Shown piece after piece: positions 1-9,204 of a stretch of 64,000 bases of DNA. The first letter of the stretch is position 1. Each line of letters opens with the position of its first letter. The notes beneath the pieces are model-generated. The model ran no database searches and was not told where the DNA came from. It saw nothing but the letters and a program-made list of their open reading frames with translations. A program made the translations under genes and the position numbers. The stretch covers positions 1 to 64,000 of the forward strand of contig JAFRWW010000047.1 in the NCBI GenBank assembly GCA_017441585.1, written 5' to 3'. This DNA comes from Lachnospiraceae bacterium (GTDB taxonomy: Bacteria; Bacillota; Clostridia; Lachnospirales; Lachnospiraceae).

Positions 1-136
1 AACTTCCCACTTGATGATAAAATAGGCAATTTATGTCATTCTGAGCGCAGCGAAGAATCTTTATAAAGATGACCTTTTTAAATCCTTTAACTCTTTCAGG
101 ATCCTTCGTTTCACTCAGGATGACATGTGGGAAGTT
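1..136. repeat. MITE-like intergenic repeat, copy 1 (no insert)
   Basis: This element is bounded by AACTTCCCAC at 1-10 and its reverse complement at 127-136. It matches the element at 40433-40629 in inverted orientation with about one mismatch, except that it lacks that copy's 60-bp internal cassette. It carries the arms TCATTCTGAGCGCAGCGAAG and AGGATCCTTCGTTTCACTCA, which recur elsewhere in the window. It lies 13 bp past the rsmD stop. The left end coincides with the window edge, so a base or two may be missing. No coding potential is visible. Confidence 0.8.
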
Positions 137-149
137 TTAGTCATTTATT

Positions 150-716
150 TTATCTCGATGAATCGGATACCAGCCTGCAGAATATATGCTTATTCGTCTT
201 ATATTCCTTAATCCTGGTGATCTCAAAGCCGGCCTGCTCTACAAATGAAGTATCACGCCTGTCGATGGCTTCTATGATGACCAGCGTATCCTCATTGATG
301 GCCTTTGAACCCTTAAGCAGCGACAATACCTTCGCGTCATAACCCGACTCATAGGGCGGATCCATATATACCACATCATACACGCCCTCACGCTCTATGG
401 CCCTTATGGATGAAAAGACATCCGCTGAGATAAGCGTGGCCTGATCCGCCAGATGGGTATGGTTCAGGTTATATCTGATACACTCCTGGGCCTTTTTTGA
501 ATTGTCCACAAATACAGCCCTCTGGGCGCCACGGGACAATGCCTCTATCCCTATGCCGCCGCTTCCGGAGAAAAGATCCAGGAACTTCCGTCCCGGCACC
601 TGATCCTGTATTATGTTGAAAAGCGTCTCCTTGATCCTATCCTGGGTAGGTCTGGTATCCATACCCTCGGGAGTCTTTAGAAGGAGCCGTCGCGCACTTC
701 CTGCTATCACTCTCAT
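150..716 (-). CDS. rsmD: 16S rRNA (guanine966-N2)-methyltransferase RsmD
   Basis: This 188-residue protein is predicted to methylate N2 of G966 in 16S rRNA of the small subunit, using S-adenosylmethionine. The SAM-binding motif I, LDLFSGSGGIG, is at residues 46-56. The catalytic N-methyltransferase motif DPPY is at 119-122. The N-terminal MRVIAGSARR and the TRPTQDRIKETLFNI segment are characteristic of the family, and the length is typical. In related genomes rsmD is often followed by coaD, but here the downstream side is the repeat at 1-136 and then the window edge. The SD before the ATG is weak. The assignment is firm. Confidence 0.95.
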   Translation of the reverse strand: MRVIAGSARRLLLKTPEGMDTRPTQDRIKETLFNIIQDQVPGRKFLDLFSGSGGIGIEALSRGAQRAVFVDNSKKAQECIRYNLNHTHLADQATLISADVFSSIRAIEREGVYDVVYMDPPYESGYDAKVLSLLKGSKAINEDTLVIIEAIDRRDTSFVEQAGFEITRIKEYKTNKHIFCRLVSDSSR

Positions 717-773
717 ATTATATCTTTATCCTCTTAATGATTTTTCAAACTTTCATTCTGTATTTTTTCTAAC

Positions 774-925
774 TGTCATTCTGAGCGTAGCGACGCTGAT
801 CACACCATTTATGGTGTGATGCCGCCCCGGCGAGGGGTTGCGAAGCAACAGGAAGAATCTTTATAAGGCAAGCTTTATTAATTATCCCTACTCTTTCAGG
901 ATCCTTCACTTCGTTCAGGATGACG
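774..925. repeat. Intergenic repeat, copy carrying a three-hairpin cassette
   Basis: Between parC and rsmD, a TGTCATTCTGAGCG...AAGAATCTTTATA arm and a second arm ending AGGATGAC are present. The first arm is interrupted at CGA/AAGAATC by a 59-bp cassette (794-852). The cassette holds three hairpins: a perfect 10-bp stem at 799-820, CCCC-GGCGA-GGGG, and GTTGC-GAA-GCAAC. The same cassette, with paired changes in the first stem, is found at 40464-40523. This copy lacks the AACTTCCCAC terminal repeats. Confidence 0.75.
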
Positions 926-952
926 TATTAAAACTCAGGATGACACTCATCG

Positions 953-3214
953 TCAAAACCTGATCTTCGTTCCCTTGCTGTCACGTCGAAGAAGCTTCAC
1001 TTTATTAAGCTGCACTTCCTTATCATCGATGATCGCCACTGAATCGTCTGTGTAGGTGGTAAAATATACCTCCTCCACATAATCGCCTGCCGTCAGCTTT
1101 ATTCCCCTTACGCCCACAGCCGTCTTCTTCTTTTCAGGCACTTCTTCTATGGCAAATCTCAGGAAATACCCTCCGTGGGTGCGAAGGATCACATTATGCT
1201 CATTTTCAATAACCTTGACTGAAACCACTTCGTCGCCGTCATTTAACTTGGTGGCTGCCACTGTCCTCTTTGCCACATCAAACTCGGTTCCGAACACCTG
1301 CTTCATCATTCCCTGCTTAGTGGTAAATAATAGCAGTTTCATGGCCATATTTTCAAGGTTTGTAACGCATACCACGCTTTCATTGGCGCTGTCATAGTTA
1401 CTGATATTGTCGATGGGCACGCCCTTATCCCTGAATTTACCGATGCCTAAATCTCTTGCCTTGATGGAATGGACATTTCCCGTATTTGTAAATACCAGGA
1501 TCTTATCCGTGTTCATGCAGGTAAAGGCGTAGATATTTTCCGCAAGGGCTGCCTCCTTATTCCTCTCAAAAGTAGGCACGTCCACACATCTGGCGTATCC
1601 GAACCTGTCCATGAGGAAGGCGATCTCGCACTCTTCAAACTTATTTTCCTCAAAGACTGCCTCTTCACTGTTCTCAATGACAGTCAGTCTGGGCTTTACG
1701 AATTCTTTTTTATAACTGTCCAGATCATCCAGGATCTGCCTGGACATGGATGAATAGTTATTAAGCAGATCTTCATACTTTGCGATCCTGGCCAGAGTCT
1801 CCTCATGCTCCTTCTTTAAGGCCTTGATTTCCAGACCGATGAGCTTTTGCAGACGCATCTCCAGTATAGCCGATGCCTGCCTGGGTGTAAAGCGAAGCTG
1901 CTTTGCCATCTCGGGAGACATGGGATTCTTGAACTTTATGCCATCGATCACACCCTCTGTCAGACAGGCTTTTGCCATCTTTACATCCTTGGATCCGCGG
2001 AGTATCTCGATTATGAGATCGATGACGTCGCAGGCCTCGATGAGTCCCTCCTGGATCTCCTTTTTCTCCATATCCTTATGAAGAAGGTTTGTATATTTGC
2101 GCGCGCACAGTTCAAACTGGAACTCCACATTGGCCTCGATTATCTTTTTAAGGCTCAAAGTCTCGGGCCGTCCGCCTGCTATGGCCAGCATGTTCACGCC
2201 GAAGGTGCTCTCCAGCTGGGTCTTTTTATAGAGCATGTTCTCCAGATTTTTGACATCGGCGCCCTTTTTGAGCTCGATGACTATCCTGATGCCCTCTTTG
2301 GACGACTGATTGGATATATCGGATATATCAGTGGTCTTTTTGCTCTCGATGAGATCAGCCACGTCGTTCAGGAACTTGCCTATGCCGCTGCCGATCATGG
2401 TATAGGGGATCTGGGTGATGACCAGGCACTGCTTGCCACCCTTCATTTCCTCCAGTTCCACCTTGCCGCGAAGCTTTATCTTACCCACGCCGGTGCTGTA
2501 TATCTCAGCCAGTTCATCCTTATTAGTCACGATGCCCCCCGTGGGAAAATCGGGACCGGGCATGATCCTTAATAGTTCTTCATCGGTGATATCGTTATTG
2601 ATGATATAAGCCTTTACGGCGTCGATCACCTCTCCCAGATTATGGGGAGGGATGGAAGTCGTCATACCTACGGCGATACCCTCTGAACCGTTCACCAGTA
2701 TATTGGGAACCCTTACGGGCAGCACCTCAGGCTCTTTTTCCGTCTCATCAAAGTTGGGGACAAAATTCACCACATCCTTGTCAAGATCCGCCAGAAAGCA
2801 GGTCTGGGTAAACTTCTCAAGCCTGGCCTCCGTGTACCTCATAGCAGCCGCCCCGTCTCCCTCTATGGAACCGAAGTTACCGTGGCCGTCCACCAGGGTC
2901 TGACCCTTCTTAAAATCCTGAGCCATAACCACCAGCGCCTCATAGATGGAGGAATCACCATGGGGATGATATTTACCCATGGTATCGCCCACTATCCTGG
3001 CGCACTTACGATAGGGTGAATCATGCCTTATCCCCAGTTCATGCATATCATAGAGCGTACGCCTCTGCACGGGCTTAAGGCCGTCCCTCACATCAGGGAT
3101 AGCCCTGGATATTATGACACTCATGGAATAGTCGATAAATGACTTCTTCATGATATCCGAAAACTCGGTGCGAATTATCTGTTCTTCAATTTCCTTAACT
3201 TTCTTCTTTGCCAT
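953..3214 (-). CDS. parC: DNA topoisomerase IV subunit A (ParC), or GyrA-type paralog
   Basis: This is the DNA-cleaving subunit of a type IIA topoisomerase, 753 residues. The catalytic tyrosine is Y127 in AAMRYTEAR. The quinolone-region segment HPHGDSSIYE keeps S88 and E92, the residues associated with drug susceptibility in this family. The C-terminal beta-pinwheel blades are present, but I see no clear GyrA box (QRRGGKG); the nearest match, GKFRDKG, is poor. This, plus pairing with the 640-residue B subunit at 5996-7918, favours ParC over GyrA. It is unusual that a secreted-protein gene separates the two subunits. Start is ATG with MAKKK; 20 bp separate it from the upstream stop. Confidence 0.85.
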   Translation of the reverse strand: MAKKKVKEIEEQIIRTEFSDIMKKSFIDYSMSVIISRAIPDVRDGLKPVQRRTLYDMHELGIRHDSPYRKCARIVGDTMGKYHPHGDSSIYEALVVMAQDFKKGQTLVDGHGNFGSIEGDGAAAMRYTEARLEKFTQTCFLADLDKDVVNFVPNFDETEKEPEVLPVRVPNILVNGSEGIAVGMTTSIPPHNLGEVIDAVKAYIINNDITDEELLRIMPGPDFPTGGIVTNKDELAEIYSTGVGKIKLRGKVELEEMKGGKQCLVITQIPYTMIGSGIGKFLNDVADLIESKKTTDISDISNQSSKEGIRIVIELKKGADVKNLENMLYKKTQLESTFGVNMLAIAGGRPETLSLKKIIEANVEFQFELCARKYTNLLHKDMEKKEIQEGLIEACDVIDLIIEILRGSKDVKMAKACLTEGVIDGIKFKNPMSPEMAKQLRFTPRQASAILEMRLQKLIGLEIKALKKEHEETLARIAKYEDLLNNYSSMSRQILDDLDSYKKEFVKPRLTVIENSEEAVFEENKFEECEIAFLMDRFGYARCVDVPTFERNKEAALAENIYAFTCMNTDKILVFTNTGNVHSIKARDLGIGKFRDKGVPIDNISNYDSANESVVCVTNLENMAMKLLLFTTKQGMMKQVFGTEFDVAKRTVAATKLNDGDEVVSVKVIENEHNVILRTHGGYFLRFAIEEVPEKKKTAVGVRGIKLTAGDYVEEVYFTTYTDDSVAIIDDKEVQLNKVKLLRRDSKGTKIRF

Positions 3215-3234
3215 TTCTTATTCCTTAGTTACTA

Positions 3235-5949
3235 TCATTTTGTTGTAAAAACTGCGATCCCGGACCATTTTGAAACATGTCCCGCATCTGAGCCGGCCTT
3301 ATAGGCTCTTACCCTGACGTAATACCTTGTACCGCTTTTTAGTCCCCTAAGCTTCACCGATCTGGATTTTTTGCCTGCGGTCACGGTATTGACATCATTT
3401 TCAAAGTTTTTATCCTCGCTGTATTGAACCTGAATGCTGTCTATCAGTTTTTTTTCAGCTTTACTGAGCTTATTCCATTTGATAGTGACCTTCTTTTTTG
3501 TCACCCGGGGGCCAGCGATCTCTACTGTGGGCAGCGTAGCATCCAGACGCGAGATCACCGTAGTTTCAGTCGCACCGCATACCTCACATACCCTTGACTG
3601 TTGTCCCTCATCAAGCTCTGTGGGTGCGGCGGTCGTAGCCCATTCACCGAATTTATGACCCGTTGCAGCCTCTTTGACGGTTATGGTCTGCGGCTCAAAA
3701 CCATCGGTTTCAAATGAAGCCGTATAAATCGTAGTTCCATCCTTTATACAGCTTGCCTCTTCAACGATCTCTTTTTGGGCATCTGAGGTTTCCTGCATCA
3801 TATGGCTTTCATCATACTTGCACCTGCGGTATGCGGTGCAGGTGCTATGATCATCGGACCAGACATAAGACGTTTTCAGCCATTGATGCTCATGTCCCGT
3901 ATTTTGAACATTGATCTGAAGCATGGCAGGATGGGGGATCTCACTGTCATCTATATAATCCTCGGGTGTATTGGTGGCCGCCATGCTGGCAGTCTTATAT
4001 ACTCCGTTGTTGATCCGGTAACGCATGTATACGGTCCCCTCGCCTGTGGCTGTGAATTTAAGCTGACCGCTCACCGGATCCTTGAACAGACTGATGACCT
4101 CATTACCGGAGACTGAAATATCATTTCCGTCTTCATCAAAAAACATATAACTTCCGTTCGGAGCATAAAACGTATAAAAAGGTGCGCCGAACTCGTTAAG
4201 TGCCTTAAGAACGTAACCCGAAGCGTAATTTGTGTCACCCTTTTCCATATTGACTTCAGTAAGATAAGGCTTATTATAGAGCACGCCGTCAGGATTCATG
4301 AATTTGACTGCATCTATCGGATAGATCGGGAGTATATCCTCTATATCCGTACTGACCTTGTTTATCTTCGCAGTGAAGGTTGCCTGAGTCGTATCAAAAG
4401 GTATCGCAGATGAAATGACCGGGATCATAAATTTATCTCCGACATCATTCCACCTGATACCATCCGCATCGGTCATCCGGGACGAACCTGTACCCTGTTC
4501 ATAGCGTCTGCCCAGATCCGTGCTGGCATTACCTGAGCTTCCGAAATCAGTCAGCTTATCAAAGGATATATCAACCAGGTTAGCGCCCTCGTCAAGATTT
4601 CCGTAGACATAGTAAACAGTTACCTTATAATTGAGAGCCGCCGGACAGTTATATCTGATCTGTTCTTCAGAATCAAAACGCTGCTGGCTCATAAGGGCGG
4701 TCGTATAGGGCGGAAGTGAGATACTGATCGTCCTGGACTCGCTTTCGGATTCTGTGGTCCCCTCGGATTTAGACCAGCCCTTTGTGACAGTTTCGGATGT
4801 AGAATGTGATGAGGAGATGGTCGAGGATATTTCATCACTCAATTCAAATACCTTTTCCAGCGAAAACTTGGCTCCCACCTTAACGGTATCGGAAACGCTG
4901 TAGGTGTCACCGGTTGTAGTTCCCCTGCTGCCGCTGATGTTGCTGGTCATCGTACTGCTGCCGGTCTGAGTGATACTCTGTGAAGCTGTCACGGTCTCGC
5001 CGGAATAGTTCTTCACATCGGATACTATCTTTTGTTCATCCTTTGATGAAGTCCCTCCTGCTGTTTTTACATAGGCATAAGGTGCCTTAGTGTTTTCATC
5101 CGGGATGATCGGGGTAATGGAGAAATCACTGAAGGTGATAAGCGCACCATGAATATTATGATTTACATATGCTCCTTTAAGATGTTTTAAGTCCTTACCT
5201 GATGCTCCGATAAAGGAATAGAATACTGGGCCCTTAAGCTCCGGCGCACCGGTGATCTTTACCGGAACCGACGACGGCACCACTACACTTTTTCCGTTGG
5301 TATCAAGCATCTGTTCAGCTGCTGTTCTGGCCACATTTTCGGCAACCGCATCAGTGCTTGCAGCCGATCTCATCGTTTCCCTGAAAAAACAAAAATCCAC
5401 CTCGTCTATATCCCAGCCGTCGGTCCGCTTGGATTTAAAATCAGGATTTACCTTTACCGACTTAAAGATCCCGCTTCCCGTATCATTGTCATCATGATCA
5501 AAAGTCACGCTTAACAGGTCCTTACCATCCACCCCATTGATATAGCTGAAAAAATAGTCCTTTTCAACTCTGAACAGATTATCCTTAAGAGCATCCGATC
5601 TGTCACATTCAGCCAGCATATTGAACCCGTTGATCGTCCACATATCCTCCAGCGATAAGCTGTCGATCAATACAATGTTACCATCTTTATCATAGTAGTG
5701 GAAATCAGATCCATATACATTGGCTCCATTCCTGTTAAGGGCATTATGCAGCATTGATCTGTAATAGTCCGTCTGACTTGCGGCAAAATTTCCGTCGCCG
5801 ACATTAATATAATTCATTCCGTCAAATTCATATGTGAGCGCAGCCTGAGCCGGTTCTGCATCTGATACTTCGTTTGCGCAGACAAGAACATTTGAGGAAT
5901 TAACTGTGATCAAAAACGATAAAAGCAAAACAAATACTCTTTTTTTCAT
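3235..5949 (-). CDS. Secreted protein with aerolysin-like beta-pore region and C-terminal fibronectin III domain
   Basis: About 904 residues from the ATG at 5949, chosen because AAGGAG lies just upstream and a signal peptide (MKKRVFVLLLSFLITV...) follows directly; a longer frame to 6024 would overlap parE. Residues 300-450 are extremely Ser/Thr-rich with alternating polar/apolar residues, and end in a proline turn (SISLPPYTTALM, about 409-420) followed by a strand-like YKVTVYYVYG. This pattern is typical of the membrane-insertion region of the aerolysin/ETX-MTX2 superfamily. Residues about 700-805 hold two W...GH...G-W...R-C--CG-type modules, common in clostridial surface proteins. Residues about 807-904 form a fibronectin III domain ending SKWSGIAVFTTK. 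Function is unproven: a pore-forming toxin or a self-assembling surface protein are both possible. It is embedded between parE and parC and probably co-transcribed. Confidence 0.7.
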   Translation of the reverse strand: MKKRVFVLLLSFLITVNSSNVLVCANEVSDAEPAQAALTYEFDGMNYINVGDGNFAASQTDYYRSMLHNALNRNGANVYGSDFHYYDKDGNIVLIDSLSLEDMWTINGFNMLAECDRSDALKDNLFRVEKDYFFSYINGVDGKDLLSVTFDHDDNDTGSGIFKSVKVNPDFKSKRTDGWDIDEVDFCFFRETMRSAASTDAVAENVARTAAEQMLDTNGKSVVVPSSVPVKITGAPELKGPVFYSFIGASGKDLKHLKGAYVNHNIHGALITFSDFSITPIIPDENTKAPYAYVKTAGGTSSKDEQKIVSDVKNYSGETVTASQSITQTGSSTMTSNISGSRGTTTGDTYSVSDTVKVGAKFSLEKVFELSDEISSTISSSHSTSETVTKGWSKSEGTTESESESRTISISLPPYTTALMSQQRFDSEEQIRYNCPAALNYKVTVYYVYGNLDEGANLVDISFDKLTDFGSSGNASTDLGRRYEQGTGSSRMTDADGIRWNDVGDKFMIPVISSAIPFDTTQATFTAKINKVSTDIEDILPIYPIDAVKFMNPDGVLYNKPYLTEVNMEKGDTNYASGYVLKALNEFGAPFYTFYAPNGSYMFFDEDGNDISVSGNEVISLFKDPVSGQLKFTATGEGTVYMRYRINNGVYKTASMAATNTPEDYIDDSEIPHPAMLQINVQNTGHEHQWLKTSYVWSDDHSTCTAYRRCKYDESHMMQETSDAQKEIVEEASCIKDGTTIYTASFETDGFEPQTITVKEAATGHKFGEWATTAAPTELDEGQQSRVCEVCGATETTVISRLDATLPTVEIAGPRVTKKKVTIKWNKLSKAEKKLIDSIQVQYSEDKNFENDVNTVTAGKKSRSVKLRGLKSGTRYYVRVRAYKAGSDAGHVSKWSGIAVFTTK

Positions 5950-5995
5950 AAAAAACTCCTTATAAACTGTTTTATGATATATTTCCGCAGATGCG

Positions 5996-7918
5996 CTACG
6001 CATCAATCTCCGCTTCATTCGCATGCCGATAAATAAAATCCTTACGGGGTGCCACGTCGGTGCCCATGAGCACCTGAGTCACGGAATCAGCCATTCTGGC
6101 ATCCTCTATCTCCACACGCTTTAAGATACGTGTCTCGGGATTAAGAGTGGTCTCCCACAGCTGGGAAGCATCCATCTCACCAAGTCCCTTATATCTCTGG
6201 AGCGTAAAATTACCCTTCTGGCGCTTACGGTAGTCTGCCAGCGCCTTATCATCATAGAGGTACTCCTCCTCACCCTTTGTGGGCATAGCCTTATAAAGAG
6301 GAGGCATGGCCAGATATACATGGCCCTCATAGATAAGTTCCGGCATGAAACGATAAAACAAAGTCAGCAATAATATGGCGATATGGGATCCGTCCACGTC
6401 CGCATCGGTCATTATGATTATCTTATCATAGCGGAGCTTCGTGATATCAAAGTCATTGCCATAACCCTCGGAAAAACCGCAGCCGAAGGCGTTGATCATG
6501 GTCTTGATCTCCGCATTGGCCAGAACCTTGTCGATGGAGGCCTTCTCCACATTCAGTATCTTACCTCTGATGGGCAGGATGGCCTGATACTTACGGTTTC
6601 TGGCAGTCTTGGCGCTGCCGCCTGCGGAATCTCCCTCCACGATAAAGATCTCACACTTTTCGGCTTCCCTGGATTCACAGTTGGCCAGCTTTCCGTTTGA
6701 GTCAAAGGAATATTTCTGCTTGGTCAGAAGGTTCGTCCTGGCCTTTTCCTCAGCCTTACGGATCTTGGCAGCCTTTTCGGCACAGCCGATCACGTTTTTG
6801 AGTTCCTCCAGATTCCTGTCAAAATAGCGAACTATCTCATCGCCGGTAATCTTGGCCACTGCCTTGGCCGCGTCCTGATTATCCAGTTTCGTCTTGGTCT
6901 GGCCCTCGAATCTGGGATCGGGATGCTTTATGGATATGACGGCGGTCATACCGTTACGGATGTCCGCGCCGTTAAAATTCTGATCCTTTTCCTTGAGGAT
7001 GCCAAGTTCCCTGGCGTAACTGTTTATGACCGTGGTGAACTGAGTCTTATATCCCGTCAGATGGGTACCGCCCTCGGCGTTGTAGATGTTATTACAAAAG
7101 CCCAGTACATTCTCATGGAACTCGCTGACATACTGAAAGGCTCCCTCCACCATGATGCCCTCGGACTCTCCTGAGAAATAGATCACATCGGTGATGGTCT
7201 CCTTTTTATAATTAAGGTCCTTAATGAAGCCTATGATACCGTCCGGCTCTGAGAAGGTCATCTCCACAGGCTCTTCCTGACGCATATCCTTATAGATGAT
7301 GGTCAGTTTCGGATTAAGATATGCAGTCTCATGAAGACGGCTTATGATGTCATCTTCCTTAAATCTGGTCTTTTCAAATATCTCGGCATCAGGTAAGAAA
7401 TTGATCTTGGTACCTGTCTTTCTGGTTTTACCTATGGTGGGAAGCAGGCCGTCAACAAGCTCCACATCAGGGATTCCCCGCTGATAATGATCATGGTAGA
7501 TAAAACCATCCCTGGCCACCTCGATATCCAGATATTCCGAAAGAGCATTAACCACCGAAGAGCCCACGCCATGCAGACCTCCGGACACCTTATATACGCT
7601 GTCATCAAACTTACCGCCTGCATGAAGGGTGGTAAACACCAATCGCTCGGCACTGATGCCTTTTTCATGCATGCCCACGGGGATTCCTCGTCCGTTATCC
7701 GATATGGTAGCGGATCCATCCTTTTCAAGGGTGACCCTGATCTCATCGCAGTGCCCTGCCAGATGCTCGTCCACGGAGTTATCCACTATCTCATAGATCA
7801 GATGATTAAGTCCCTTCGTGGTGACGGAACCGATGTACATACCCGGTCGTCTCCTGACTGCCTCCAGTCCCTCCAGGACGGTGATGGCATCTGCGCCGTA
7901 TTCTTCTTTCTTACCCAT
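5996..7918 (-). CDS. parE: DNA topoisomerase IV subunit B (ParE), or GyrB-type paralog
   Basis: This is the ATPase subunit of a type IIA topoisomerase, 640 residues. The GHKL ATPase site shows EIVDNSVDE (N47), DNGRGIP and GGLHGVGSSVVNAL. The TOPRIM domain shows EGDSAGGSA and the acidic DADVDGSHI magnesium site. The C-terminal tail has the conserved QRYKGLGEM and a short end. The length fits ParE/short GyrB. GAGGT lies 6 nt before the ATG, and a strong promoter (7961-7989) lies upstream, so this gene probably heads a parE/secreted-protein/parC transcript. ParE versus GyrB cannot be settled without seeing the dnaA region. Confidence 0.88.
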   Translation of the reverse strand: MGKKEEYGADAITVLEGLEAVRRRPGMYIGSVTTKGLNHLIYEIVDNSVDEHLAGHCDEIRVTLEKDGSATISDNGRGIPVGMHEKGISAERLVFTTLHAGGKFDDSVYKVSGGLHGVGSSVVNALSEYLDIEVARDGFIYHDHYQRGIPDVELVDGLLPTIGKTRKTGTKINFLPDAEIFEKTRFKEDDIISRLHETAYLNPKLTIIYKDMRQEEPVEMTFSEPDGIIGFIKDLNYKKETITDVIYFSGESEGIMVEGAFQYVSEFHENVLGFCNNIYNAEGGTHLTGYKTQFTTVINSYARELGILKEKDQNFNGADIRNGMTAVISIKHPDPRFEGQTKTKLDNQDAAKAVAKITGDEIVRYFDRNLEELKNVIGCAEKAAKIRKAEEKARTNLLTKQKYSFDSNGKLANCESREAEKCEIFIVEGDSAGGSAKTARNRKYQAILPIRGKILNVEKASIDKVLANAEIKTMINAFGCGFSEGYGNDFDITKLRYDKIIIMTDADVDGSHIAILLLTLFYRFMPELIYEGHVYLAMPPLYKAMPTKGEEEYLYDDKALADYRKRQKGNFTLQRYKGLGEMDASQLWETTLNPETRILKRVEIEDARMADSVTQVLMGTDVAPRKDFIYRHANEAEIDA

Positions 7919-7960
7919 TTTTTACCTCGTTACAAAGATTTTCCAAACAAACGTTCTATT

Positions 7961-7989
7961 ATTGTATCAGACTTTAGAATATTAATCAA
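7961..7989 (-). promoter_or_regulatory. Sigma-70-type promoter of the parE operon
   Basis: Reading on the minus strand, TTGATT (7984-7989) is followed after exactly 17 bp by TACAAT (7961-7966), preceded by an extended -10 TG. The -10 box lies 42 bp upstream of the parE ATG. No other gene in this orientation lies close by. Confidence 0.65.
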
Positions 7990-8064
7990 CTTTTTTACAT
8001 CACGATCAGTCAAAAAACACATAACTATAACAATCGAATCGGCAATCATACCGATTCGATTGTC

Positions 8065-8208
8065 TTAATCTCCATTATGATGGTACAAATCACCAAATGA
8101 TGTACCCATTATAAGAGTCAACCATCCTATTATACAAATCGGATATAACCCTAAGGTATACACAAATACAACTGTTACAACAAAATAACTGAATATCCCA
8201 TAATTGTT
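8065..8208 (-). pseudogene. Remnant of small membrane protein (decayed copy of the 9857-9976 gene)
   Basis: An open frame without a start codon encodes a hydrophobic segment containing LYPICIIGWLTLIMGT. This matches LYPVCIVGWATLLMCT in the intact 39-residue protein at 9857-9976. It is bounded upstream by an in-frame stop; the neighbouring frame upstream (LDGGSIYLDIMLIIV...) appears to belong to the same broken gene. I read it as a frameshifted relic of a tiny membrane protein. The surrounding AT-rich stretch from 7990 to 8638 holds no intact gene. Confidence 0.55.
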
Positions 8209-8300
8209 CTAACAATAATGAGCATTATATCTAAATAAATACTACCACCATCTAAATCTTTATAACATATGAACCATTATTGGCAAAATCAAAACAGATT

Positions 8301-8424
8301 TCATCGGAAAAAGCTACCACCATCTATCCATCGTGACATAGATATTAAAAACTCAATCCATCCAAATGGAACAATCAAATACAACCACGCCAATAAAAAA
8401 ATAACACAATGCTTTTTTATCCAT
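8301..8424 (-). pseudogene. Frameshifted small membrane protein gene
   Basis: An ATG at 8424 has a good SD (GGAG, 9 nt upstream) and starts MDKKALCYF. A run of seven T then breaks the frame. With six T it would continue LLAWLYLIVPFGWIEFLIS, a plausible membrane segment, and end at 8301. The total of 124 nt is one more than a multiple of three, as expected for a single-base insertion. The layout M-x-KK...LY...GW...M resembles the 39-residue protein at 9857-9976. It follows directly behind the fragment at 8444-8608, repeating the gene pair order seen at 10219-9857. Confidence 0.5.
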
Positions 8425-8443
8425 AATAAATCATCTCCATCAA

Positions 8444-8608
8444 TCAAAACCAATACTTCCACATATCATATATAAACACACCCGTGATTGACACAAAGGA
8501 AAAAACCATAATTCCCACAAACAAACCGCTTATCACAAAAATCACTTTATATACAAGAATGCGATCTGCCGGATAACGAAGATGATGAAGAATTGAATAA
8601 ACATATAT
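8444..8608 (-). pseudogene. 5'-truncated small membrane protein (decayed copy of the 76-aa gene)
   Basis: This is an open frame of 54 codons without an ATG, ending FIYDMWKYWF. Its hydrophobic half contains GLFVGIMVFSF...FIYDM, which lines up with GLYISGIWVLV...FIIDM of the 76-residue protein at 9989-10219. I infer a truncated paralog. Its position, one gene behind a toxin-like fragment and just ahead of an MDKK-type mini gene, mirrors the intact pair behind the large secreted protein. Confidence 0.45.
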
Positions 8609-8638
8609 TCACGACATTTAAGAGTTGTGTAAAATAAA

Positions 8639-9199
8639 CTACAACGCAGAACTATATCCCCAGTAATACCAATTACCACTAATAGGCTTTTCATTAACAT
8701 GATTAAACGCAGAATAATCAGATCCTTTATAATTATCATCTGCGTAGATCAAAACACTTACTCCACATCCTTTTTCTTCATTTGAACCAACATTATGCTT
8801 TCTATCTTTTACTGCAACTATTATTTGCATATTTCCTGATTGATCATAATAAACTGTGATTACAGAAAAACATCCATAATCTGAATTATGTAAATATATA
8901 TTTTTTAATACAGCTATATCAGAACGAATACTATCATTACATTGTATTGTATCACTTTTATCAATATAAAACCTTGTACATTCATCTGTCTTCATTTCAT
9001 ATCTTATATTACAAAGCGATGGTTCATAACAATTGGCAAAATAATCTGCCACATCATCAAAAGTCTGTTTATTTTCAAAATAACACTTTTTGACATATAT
9101 CTCATCTTCATGCATTTTAAATAGCATTACGCCACAAAACACAATAAACAAAAAACTGAAGTAAATATATATTTTTTTATTTTTTTCATTTATTTGCAT
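8639..9199 (-). CDS. Membrane-anchored protein, candidate immunity protein to the type-44-like toxin fragment
   Basis: This 186-residue protein has one N-terminal membrane anchor (about residues 10-30) followed by a hydrophilic domain with several cysteines. I recognise no family. It starts only 5 bp after the stop of the toxin-44-like fragment at 9205-9450, an arrangement typical of toxin-immunity pairs. Composition is AT-rich and unlike the flanking housekeeping genes, which suggests transfer. Calling it immunity rests on position only; it could equally be an unrelated lipo- or membrane protein. Confidence 0.55.
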   Translation of the reverse strand: MQINEKNKKIYIYFSFLFIVFCGVMLFKMHEDEIYVKKCYFENKQTFDDVADYFANCYEPSLCNIRYEMKTDECTRFYIDKSDTIQCNDSIRSDIAVLKNIYLHNSDYGCFSVITVYYDQSGNMQIIVAVKDRKHNVGSNEEKGCGVSVLIYADDNYKGSDYSAFNHVNEKPISGNWYYWGYSSAL

Positions 9200-9204
9200 C
9201 CAAA

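Noticed and set aside
1847..2572. Long plus-strand open frame inside parC (241 codons)
   Set aside because: It is antisense to the clearly conserved parC, with no SD and no recognisable domain.
5950..6024. Upstream start for the aerolysin-like protein (MRMKRRLMRS...)
   Set aside because: It overlaps the parE end, has no SD and would push the signal peptide 25 residues inside.
8269..8475. 68-codon plus-strand frame in the AT-rich gap
   Set aside because: No SD and low-complexity AT-driven sequence; the minus strand there carries recognisable remnants instead.
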